Below are positions 57,889-64,000 of a stretch of DNA of 64,000 nt, piece by piece. Both the position numbers and the translations under genes were made by a program. The notes under the pieces are model-generated. The model was not told the DNA's origin. It did no database searches and worked only from the letters and a program-made list of their open reading frames with translations. Source of the DNA: Alteromonas sp. KUL49 (lineage in GTDB: Bacteria; Pseudomonadota; Gammaproteobacteria; Enterobacterales; Alteromonadaceae); assembly GCF_006538345.1 (NCBI RefSeq), contig NZ_BJKL01000007.1:124001-188000 (forward strand), read 5' to 3'. Position 1 is the first letter of the stretch. Each line of letters opens with the position of its first letter.

Positions 57889-59097
57889 TTAGAAGCGTGT
57901 TGATGCCCAGATCCAAAGCTTGTCTGTATCAACTTTAACGTCTTCTGAAGAGAAGGTACCGTACTTAGCTGCAAGAGTGAATTTACCCACTTTCTTAGTG
58001 TACTGAACATTGATTTCGCTACCTAGGTCATCAACGGTATCAGATGCTTCGTCCGCACTGAAGTCATGGTAAGCAACCAACCACTTACCGCCGCCTAGCA
58101 TACCAGACAGAGAGAAGGTGGTGTCAACAAGACCCTGTGCAGGAGTACCTAACCATTGGTCAGTCCAACCATTGAATTTGTGAAGTGTTGCTAGCGGAGT
58201 TGCAAAACCGTACATTCCGTCATCAGAACCAAGTACTTCGTAGTCAATTTTTGCCGTAATTCCAGAAATAGTTGCCGCAAAGTTAGCATTCAAATAGCTC
58301 GCGTCGTATTCAGTTGCGCCAGACTCACTAGTTTGCGTTGCATACTCTGCACCGTATGCAAATTTAACTGAGTCAGTAGACGCTTTACCGGCGTACTCAA
58401 TACCGTAGGTATCAAGAGCATTGTCCGTGTCATTATCTACTTCTAGTAAATAAGCATATGCGGTGAATTTACCCAAACCAGTCTTTAAGCTTGCATTCAA
58501 TAGGTGATCTTTTGAATCTAAATCGCCTGCTTCTGCGAAAATGCGATTACGTTGGTTAACGTATGCGTAGAAAACAGATAGATCTTCAGTTACCGAAACC
58601 TTTGCTGAGATACCATCAAAGGTTTGACGGTCTTGACGCCAACCTACGTGACCAACAAAACGGTGATCATCTAATGCAATTACCTGGCGACCCGCTTTAA
58701 CTGTCCAGCTATCGTTTTTGTACTGAAGAAACGCTTGGTCTACCTCAGTCACTTCGGGATCTGCAATTACAGAATATTCGCCTACTTGGTAACCTGTTGG
58801 GCCTACAGAATAGTCGCCTTGACCCAGAACAATACGGCTGTCTTCTGCCTCAGCTACGAATGAAAAGCCATTCAAAGTACCCGTTTGAAATCCAATGCGT
58901 GTTCTAAGGGTAAGAGAGCTTGCATCGTTTAGCGCGTTATCTTGCTCTACACCTTCATAACGAAGGTTAAGATCTGCCCAACCCTTTGAATCACTTAGTA
59001 TTTCATGCCACTTTGATTCTGCATGTGCTGGTGCCGCTAAGCCCGCAACAACTGCTACTGATAATGCTGCATACGTAAAAGTCTTCAATGATTTCAT
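57889..59097 (-). CDS. Outer-membrane porin of the nitrate operon
   Basis: A 402-residue outer-membrane beta-barrel with a signal peptide (AALSVAVVAGLAAPAHA), many alternating strands (for example SSLTLRTRIGFQTGTLNGF and VKAGRQVIALDDHRFVGHVGWRQDRQTFDG) and a C-terminal Phe (WIWASTRF). The GRQxxxLDxxRFVGxxxWRQxxQTFD pattern is shared with alginate-export-type porins. It sits directly after nrtD and before mobA, so I infer that it admits nitrate or nitrite through the outer membrane. No experimental specificity is known to me. Confidence 0.87.
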   Translation of the reverse strand: MKSLKTFTYAALSVAVVAGLAAPAHAESKWHEILSDSKGWADLNLRYEGVEQDNALNDASSLTLRTRIGFQTGTLNGFSFVAEAEDSRIVLGQGDYSVGPTGYQVGEYSVIADPEVTEVDQAFLQYKNDSWTVKAGRQVIALDDHRFVGHVGWRQDRQTFDGISAKVSVTEDLSVFYAYVNQRNRIFAEAGDLDSKDHLLNASLKTGLGKFTAYAYLLEVDNDTDNALDTYGIEYAGKASTDSVKFAYGAEYATQTSESGATEYDASYLNANFAATISGITAKIDYEVLGSDDGMYGFATPLATLHKFNGWTDQWLGTPAQGLVDTTFSLSGMLGGGKWLVAYHDFSADEASDTVDDLGSEINVQYTKKVGKFTLAAKYGTFSSEDVKVDTDKLWIWASTRF

Positions 59098-59199
59098 GTG
59101 TGTTCCTTAATATTTTTGCCGAGTGTTCCCCTCCTGCGTCAACACAGGATAAAAAACACTAAATAATTTTTATTAGTAAATTAGAAGGTACTAACTAGG

Positions 59200-60065
59200 T
59201 TAGGCCGCATCTGATTTACCCACTGCTTTCTTTTCAGACGCAACATCAGCCTGTTTTTTGGATTTGTGTTGTGACACTGGCTCAACTTTTTTTTGCTTAT
59301 CGTATAAGAAAGTCAGCACTTCGTGTCTGTAATGGTTATAGTCGGAATATCAGCCAACTCAAGACGGTGACGAGGACGTGGTAATTCCACATTCAAAATT
59401 TCACCAATAGTTGCTGCTGGGCCATTGTTCATCATGACAATGCGATCCGACAGCAATACTGCCTCGTCAACATCGTGTGTGATCATGATAACGGTGTTAC
59501 CCAGATCCGCGTGGATTTCCATGAGAGAGTCTTGCAGATGTGCTCGAGTCAACGCATCAAGTGCGCCGAATGGCTCATCCATAAGAAGTACCTTTGGTTC
59601 CATTGCCAACGCTCTAGCAATACCTACGCGCTGTTTCATACCACCTGAAATTTCAGAAGGTAGCTTGTCCAGTGCGTGAGTCATGTGTACTAGCTCAAGA
59701 TTGTGAAGTACCCATTCGCGAATTTCCTTTTTCGACTTACCACGCATTGTGTGTTTAACCGCGAGTTCAACGTTTTTATAAACGCTCAACCATGGCAACA
59801 ATGAATGGTTTTGGAATACCACCGCACGCTCTGGCCCCGGCGTTCTAACTTCAGCACCGTCAAGTATTACACCGCCAGTCGTCGCTTGGTGTAATCCTGC
59901 GATGATGTTTAGAACGGTAGATTTACCACAACCCGAGTGACCAATCAGTGAAACAAATTCGCCTTTATCAATTTTCAGATTTACGTCAGTAAGTGCCGTA
60001 AAAGGGCCTTTTGGCGTAGGAAAATCAATACCTACTTGCGCTAATTCAAGGTGTTTAGATTGCAT
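59200..60065 (-). CDS. nrtD: Nitrate ABC transporter ATPase (NrtD/NrtC type), frameshift near the end
   Basis: ATPase of the nitrate importer, with Walker A GHSGCGKST (about 42-50), Q-loop VVFQNHSLLPWLSVYKN, signature SGGMKQRVGIARAL, Walker B VLLMDEPFGALDALTR and the H-loop ITHDVDEA. The open frame ends at 59313 with an odd tail (PTITITDTKC). Adding one base near 59340-59341 restores the family tail YNHYRHEVLTFLYDKQKKVE and extends the protein to a TAA at 59200-59202, 288 residues. This points to a missing base in the sequence or a real late frameshift. The ATG is preceded by GGAG. Confidence 0.88.
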
Positions 60066-60082
60066 CATAGTCTCCTAATTAA

Positions 60083-61078
60083 TTAGCGTAGTACGCTGTT
60101 TTTGTCCCAGCTAACTTTGCGCTGGATTAAAAGCATTAAGCGGTCTAGCACGAAACCGATAGCACCGATAGTAAGTACCGCTACCATGATTCTAGCAAGA
60201 GATTCAGAACTACCGTTTTGGAATTCATCCCAAACAAACTTACCTAAACCAGGGTTTTGAGCAAGCATTTCTGCCGCAATAAGTACCATCCAACCTATAC
60301 CTAAAGACAGTCTCAACCCAGTGAAAATCATAGGAATTGAAGAAGGTAGAACTATCTTAGTGAGGTGTGACATAGGCGTAAGTCGAAGTACTTTACTTAC
60401 ATTAATCAAATCACTATCAATGGCTGATACACCAACAGCAGTGTTGATTAAGGTTGGCCACAAGCAACATAGAGAAACGGTAACAGCTGATGTAACAAAC
60501 GACTTTGAAAACATTGGGTCGTCACTCACATACAGTGCACTCACTACCATAGTAACTAGTGGTAACCAAGCGAGCGGAGATACTGGCTTAAACAGCTGTA
60601 TAAGCGGGTTTATAGCGGTATAAGCTGATTTACTTAGACCACATATTATCCCCATGGGTACTGCAACAATAGATGCTATCAAGAAGCCCACAGATACGGT
60701 GTACAAGCTCGTCCAGATTTGGTCGAAGAACGTTGGCGCACCCGTGAACTCTCTAATTCTCGGAACATACGTTGGATCTTGTGCCATACGCGCTTCGTTG
60801 CGAGCGTGTTGGCGCTCATAGAACGCCTCCGCCTTTTCACGCTGCGCGCTGTGCTCTCCTATGAGCGCTCCCGCTTGCTCAAATACTTGAGCTGGGCCAG
60901 GAAACTGACCAAGGGAGGTATCGATGGTTTTTGCCACACCGTTCCATACTGCGAGAAACAGTAGTAAACCAATGATAGGTAACAATATTGCTGGCGCAGA
61001 TTGATATACTTTGCCGAACATGCCACCCAGTGACGACGGTGAAGTACCGAGATTAAGAATGTTTGTCGTCTTGCTCAT
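60083..61078 (-). CDS. nrtB: Nitrate ABC transporter permease NrtB
   Basis: Membrane subunit of the nitrate importer, 331 residues. It has one N-terminal membrane segment (about 30-50), a polar insertion of about 70 residues (AFYERQHARNEARMAQ region), then five to six segments with the permease-ATPase coupling motif, here STVAVGF-like SLYTVSVGFLIASIVAVP and LTKIVLPSSIPMIFTGLRLSLGIGW. ATG 61078 has GGAG 6 nt upstream. It lies between nrtA (25-bp gap) and nrtD (17-bp gap). Confidence 0.94.
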   Translation of the reverse strand: MSKTTNILNLGTSPSSLGGMFGKVYQSAPAILLPIIGLLLFLAVWNGVAKTIDTSLGQFPGPAQVFEQAGALIGEHSAQREKAEAFYERQHARNEARMAQDPTYVPRIREFTGAPTFFDQIWTSLYTVSVGFLIASIVAVPMGIICGLSKSAYTAINPLIQLFKPVSPLAWLPLVTMVVSALYVSDDPMFSKSFVTSAVTVSLCCLWPTLINTAVGVSAIDSDLINVSKVLRLTPMSHLTKIVLPSSIPMIFTGLRLSLGIGWMVLIAAEMLAQNPGLGKFVWDEFQNGSSESLARIMVAVLTIGAIGFVLDRLMLLIQRKVSWDKNSVLR

Positions 61079-61103
61079 AGGAGTCTCCAATTAACTTAGG
61101 CGA

Positions 61104-62519
61104 TTAAAGAACCGTTTCGCCTTTAAGACCAATGCTAAAGCTATCAAGGTAAGCATTTGGTTGAGTTCCGTCGAATGTAACACCATCGATGAACTCAGAT
61201 TGTGGTGGCTTAAAGCCAGATTCAGTATCAAACTCAGGGAAGTCAGCGGCATTTGCCTTACCTTCTGCAATAAGTGCTTTAGCAGCAACTGCATAGATTT
61301 CAGGCTTATACACTTTCTTCGCAATGTCTTGGTACCAAGAGTCAGATTTTTGCTCAGAGATCTGTCCCCAACGACGCATTTGCGTTAGGTACCAAATCGC
61401 ATCACTGTAGTACGGATAGGTTGCGTTATAACGGAAGAATACGTTGAAGTCAGGAACTTCGCGCTTGTCGCCTTTTTCGTATTCGAACGTACCTGTCATA
61501 CTGTTAGCAAGTACATCTTCGTCAGCACCAACATAGCTGCTGCTAGCAAGGATGCGTACTGCTTCTGGACGGTTAGCATTGTTGTTCTCATCTAGCCACA
61601 TTGCTGCGCGGATAAGTGCTTTAACAACGCGAATGTGAGTGTTTGGATACTTGTCAGCCCATGCTTGGCTTACACCAAATACTTTTTCTGGGTTGTTTTT
61701 CCAAATCTCGTAGTCAGTGATAACTGGTACACCAATACCTTTAAATACTGCTTGTTGGTTCCATGGCTCACCTACACAGTAACCGTAAATAGTACCCGCT
61801 TCCATAGTTGCAGGCATTTGTGGTGGAGGTGTTACAGAAAGTAATGCTTCTGCATCGATTTGACCTGAAGTGTCACCTTTATGTGGTGCGTAGTAGCCAG
61901 GGTGAATACCACCAGCCGCTAACCAGTAGCGTAGCTCGTAGTTGTGCGTAGATACTGGGAATACCATACCCATGTTAAAAGGCTTACCAGCTTCGCGGTA
62001 TTCCTCAACTACAGGCTTAAGGTAGTCAGCTTTAATAGGGTGAACTGGCTTGCCGTCTTCTACCGGAATGAAGGGCTTCATTTTGTCCCAAATTTCGTTT
62101 GAAACAGTGATACCGTTACCGTTTAAGTCCATGCTGAACGCAGTGATGATATGTGCTTCAGTACCAAAACCGATAGTTGCACCAAGAGGCTGACCCGCAA
62201 GCATGTGAGCACCGTCAAGCTGACCATCGATTACACGGTCTAGCAACACTTTCCAGTTTGCTTGAGCCTCTAGCTGAACGTAAAGACCTTCTTCTTCGAA
62301 AAAGCCTTTTTCATAGGCGATAGCTAGAGGCGCCATATCTGTAAGTTTAATGAAGCCAAATTTAAGTTCTTCTTTTTCTGGCCAACCCACATCTTGTGCA
62401 TTTGCACTGTTTGCTAGCGGAAGACCTAGAGCTATGGTCAGCGCTAGTGCTGCTGATATACGACTGCCAACTTTTTTGCGCAATCCTTTTAAACGTAAAA
62501 CCTGCTGTAGCATTTTCAT
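61104..62519 (-). CDS. nrtA: Nitrate-binding protein NrtA
   Basis: Exported substrate-binding protein of the nitrate ABC importer, 471 residues. It has a basic N-terminus and signal peptide ([22 protein letters not shown]), then [71 protein letters not shown] and [20 protein letters not shown], all typical of NrtA. ATG 62519 is supported by GAGGA 8 nt upstream. An intrinsic terminator-like hairpin lies between the promoter and the start (62537-62583), so synthesis is probably controlled by attenuation. Confidence 0.94.
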   Translation of the reverse strand: MKMLQQVLRLKGLRKKVGSRISAALALTIALGLPLANSANAQDVGWPEKEELKFGFIKLTDMAPLAIAYEKGFFEEEGLYVQLEAQANWKVLLDRVIDGQLDGAHMLAGQPLGATIGFGTEAHIITAFSMDLNGNGITVSNEIWDKMKPFIPVEDGKPVHPIKADYLKPVVEEYREAGKPFNMGMVFPVSTHNYELRYWLAAGGIHPGYYAPHKGDTSGQIDAEALLSVTPPPQMPATMEAGTIYGYCVGEPWNQQAVFKGIGVPVITDYEIWKNNPEKVFGVSQAWADKYPNTHIRVVKALIRAAMWLDENNNANRPEAVRILASSSYVGADEDVLANSMTGTFEYEKGDKREVPDFNVFFRYNATYPYYSDAIWYLTQMRRWGQISEQKSDSWYQDIAKKVYKPEIYAVAAKALIAEGKANAADFPEFDTESGFKPPQSEFIDGVTFDGTQPNAYLDSFSIGLKGETVL

Positions 62520-62536
62520 TGGTGTTCCTCGATTCC

Positions 62537-62583
62537 AAAAAAAACCCACCAACGGTTGACGCATTCGCATCACGTTTGGTGGG
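62537..62583 (-). terminator. Leader terminator (attenuator) before nrtA
   Basis: In the minus-strand transcript CCCACCAA (62583-62576) pairs with TTGGTGGG (62552-62545), enclosing a second small stem GATGC/GCGTC, and is followed by U8 (62544-62537). It ends 18 nt before the nrtA start codon, so readthrough must be allowed for expression. Confidence 0.82.
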
Positions 62584-62597
62584 CTTCGTTGCCGGAC

Positions 62598-62624
62598 GTT
62601 ATTCGTTACTTGGGTACGAATAAC
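62598..62624 (-). promoter_or_regulatory. Upstream leader hairpin of nrtA
   Basis: 9-bp arms GTTATTCGT / ACGAATAAC (as read in the transcript) around a 9-nt loop, 14 nt before the terminator stem. The pair of hairpins resembles the two-hairpin leaders read by ANTAR antiterminators, but the loop does not show the usual A1/G4 hexaloop, so the reader is unknown. Confidence 0.5.
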
Positions 62625-62764
62625 AAATCTAGTTGTCTAATTTTTTGAGCGCATTACCACTCTAGTTATTGCACATCTTTAATGACGGTCTTTTGGGTTA
62701 ACGATCACTTTGTTGTTATTTTTGGGTGATCAGATTAACACCTTATGTTTTGCGATTAATGGTT

Positions 62765-62780
62765 TGCATTCATCGTGCCA
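62765..62780 (-). promoter_or_regulatory. Sigma-54 promoter of the nitrate operon
   Basis: The minus strand reads TGGCACGATGAATGCA: the -24 GG and -12 GC lie exactly 10 nt apart and fit TGGCAC-N5-TTGCW with one mismatch. Transcription would begin near 62752, leaving a leader of about 230 nt before nrtA. Confidence 0.72.
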
Positions 62781-62854
62781 CACTGCTAACTACCTATAAA
62801 ACATAGAAATTATTAAAACTGAATAAAATATCCATTAATAAATCGTACGATGTT

Positions 62855-62913
62855 AGTGCGAACAGCGCACTAAAACAGGTAGCAAGTGCACTATTAGTGC
62901 ACGTGTAGTGCAT
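62855..62913. promoter_or_regulatory. Upstream activator sites of the nitrate operon
   Basis: A 17-bp inverted repeat AGTGCGAACAGCGCACT (62855-62871) and three direct GTGCA(C/T) repeats with exact 11-bp period at 62886, 62897 and 62908. They lie about 75-150 bp upstream of the sigma-54 site, where an NtrC-type activator would bind. The GCAC/GTGC core resembles NtrC half-sites, but spacing differs from the classical 17-bp site. Confidence 0.55.
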
Positions 62914-62946
62914 GTGGAAGCAACTGGCTCGCCCAACAATGCTTAC

Positions 62947-64000
62947 CTAAGCGACAAAGTTACCATGGAATCCCAGTGGCAGGTGATAAGGCAACCATGC
63001 GCGGGCGATTGGTCCATCGTACACACTATCGGCCTTAAACACATTCAAACAAGTCCGTTTGCTCGGCACATGTAATGCTGTTCCGATCAAATATCCACTG
63101 CGTTCATCTAATGCATTGCCTACAGGGACATGCTCTTCTACTAGATAGTCATGACCAAAGTGGAAGTGTTGGTACGTCTCAGTTTTCAAATCAAGTCGAC
63201 TCAGTGTATCGCTCCATACGCCTCCACTTTGACTGCTCAAGTGATAAAGCACGCTGTGTTTCTTGCCTATTAACGAGGATGCTATTCTTGGAAACTCACT
63301 CACTATGCCCGTATCTTCCATCTCATAGCGCCCGTCAGGGTACAAACGAATCAGCACATTAGTCGCATCCGATTGGCTCTCCATATGCTCCCCTGCCATC
63401 ACTTTCCCCAACGCCGTGAGCACCGATAAGTCAGGGTACAGGCTTGCATCAAAGTGAATCGTGCCATCTCTATCTTCCCATGCGTTCCCATAATGAAAAG
63501 CAAAACCCGCGGGCAACTCGTAACGACGCACTTCGCTAAAGTCGTCTTTGCTGTATAAGATGATCTGCATTGGCAAGTCGCCCTCAAAAGCAATTCGCTC
63601 AAAGAAGCCCGGCTTATTTCGCTTGCTAATCAATGACGGTAAAACAATAATCACGTGCTTCTCGGTAATCAAAAAGTCGTGCACCATCATGCCCTTGTAT
63701 CCTGTGGCAACTACCTTAACTTTATTTACATCTCCATTTTTAGCGAGGTGATACAGGACTAAATGCCCTGTAGCATTAAGACCAAAATTCCAAATATCAC
63801 CACTAGCTTCGATACGCGGGTGTGCCGAAAAAGGCATATTGTCGAGAGTTTTCCCATAGTGCTGGTGTTCTCCTAAAATAGCGTAACGGTCAAACTCTAG
63901 TGTGTTTTTATCGACTAAGGCAGGAGCACCGGCTTCCCAAAGCGCCCACAGTGAGTCATTAACTGAAATCACATTAGTATTGGCTACATTGATATCGTTT
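62947..64000 (-). CDS. Carotenoid oxygenase family protein, 5' end outside window
   Basis: Iron-dependent carotenoid or stilbene cleavage dioxygenase (RPE65 family); 351 codons are present and the frame is open to the right edge (NDINVANTNVISVNDSLWALWEAGAP), so the true start is beyond 64000. The four iron-ligand histidines appear in FSAHPRIE, MVHDFLIT, FHYGNAWED and the C-terminal GFHGNFVA. It shares the intergenic region with nothing on the opposite strand; the nitrate promoter region lies directly after its stop. The substrate is unknown; retinal or apocarotenoid formation is possible. Confidence 0.88.
   Translation of the reverse strand, partial: NDINVANTNVISVNDSLWALWEAGAPALVDKNTLEFDRYAILGEHQHYGKTLDNMPFSAHPRIEASGDIWNFGLNATGHLVLYHLAKNGDVNKVKVVATGYKGMMVHDFLITEKHVIIVLPSLISKRNKPGFFERIAFEGDLPMQIILYSKDDFSEVRRYELPAGFAFHYGNAWEDRDGTIHFDASLYPDLSVLTALGKVMAGEHMESQSDATNVLIRLYPDGRYEMEDTGIVSEFPRIASSLIGKKHSVLYHLSSQSGGVWSDTLSRLDLKTETYQHFHFGHDYLVEEHVPVGNALDERSGYLIGTALHVPSKRTCLNVFKADSVYDGPIARAWLPYHLPLGFHGNFVA

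Noticed and set aside
62598-62624. Assignment of the nrtA leader hairpin as a definite ANTAR (NasR) target
   Set aside because: The arrangement is similar, but the loop lacks the usual A1/G4 hexaloop and no NasR gene is in the window, so I call only an attenuator.

Overview
The window looks like a chromosomal segment of a marine gammaproteobacterium of the Alteromonadales (Alteromonas/Glaciecola/Paraglaciecola type). The reasons are an E. coli-like PhoB, the order rpsU-yqeY-dnaG-rpoD, srkA next to dsbA, RdgC, a TtpC-type second TonB system and many TonB-dependent receptors. I saw no rRNA, tRNA, CRISPR array, insertion sequence or prophage. This is a taxonomic inference from gene content, not a database result.

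Layout. 1-4.8 kb: small unknown genes, a siderophore-type TonB-dependent receptor and a frameshifted DUF1624-type membrane acyltransferase. 4.9-19.7 kb: a minus-strand block that I read as a phosphate-starvation outer-membrane uptake module. It runs phoB-phoR-pstS-prolyl 4-hydroxylase, then a 926-residue lipoprotein built of two tandem copies and a large TonB-dependent receptor, then DUF3450-ttpC-exbB-exbD-tonB-TPR. Pho-box-like sites (two 7-mers with 11-bp period) precede phoB, the lipoprotein and the DUF3450/ttpC operon. 19.9-28 kb: an orphan histidine kinase, rdgC, a cupin-type regulator divergent from a BenE-type transporter, an HDOD protein and katG. Two copies of a structured ~100-nt repeat lie in this part.

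28.4-38.2 kb is housekeeping: folB-folK-uppP-hinT, plsY, tsaD, the macromolecular-synthesis operon and a ChrR-like cupin. 38.3-46.3 kb: a chemoreceptor, a porin with a short PstS-like protein, and an RND efflux pair. 46.4-52.6 kb: a lipoprotein Nudix protein, a small sugar-acid catabolic set (class II aldolase, enolase-family dehydratase, amidohydrolase, SDR) and a DmdC-like acyl-CoA dehydrogenase. 52.7-57.3 kb: DUF3016, ccoG-srkA, dsbA and an HD-domain phosphohydrolase. 57.3-62.9 kb: a nitrate uptake operon nrtA-nrtB-nrtD-porin-mobA with a rich control region (distal GTGCAC repeats, a sigma-54 promoter, then a leader with a terminator just before nrtA). The window ends inside a carotenoid oxygenase gene.

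Five genes (DUF1624 acyltransferase, tonB, benE, yqeY, nrtD) each need exactly one base added or removed to restore the family reading frame, four of them in short A/T runs. The simplest explanation is indel error in the source sequence; real mutation or frame correction by slippage are alternatives. Start codons were moved downstream of the longest reading frame wherever a Shine-Dalgarno sequence, signal peptide or family alignment supported it.
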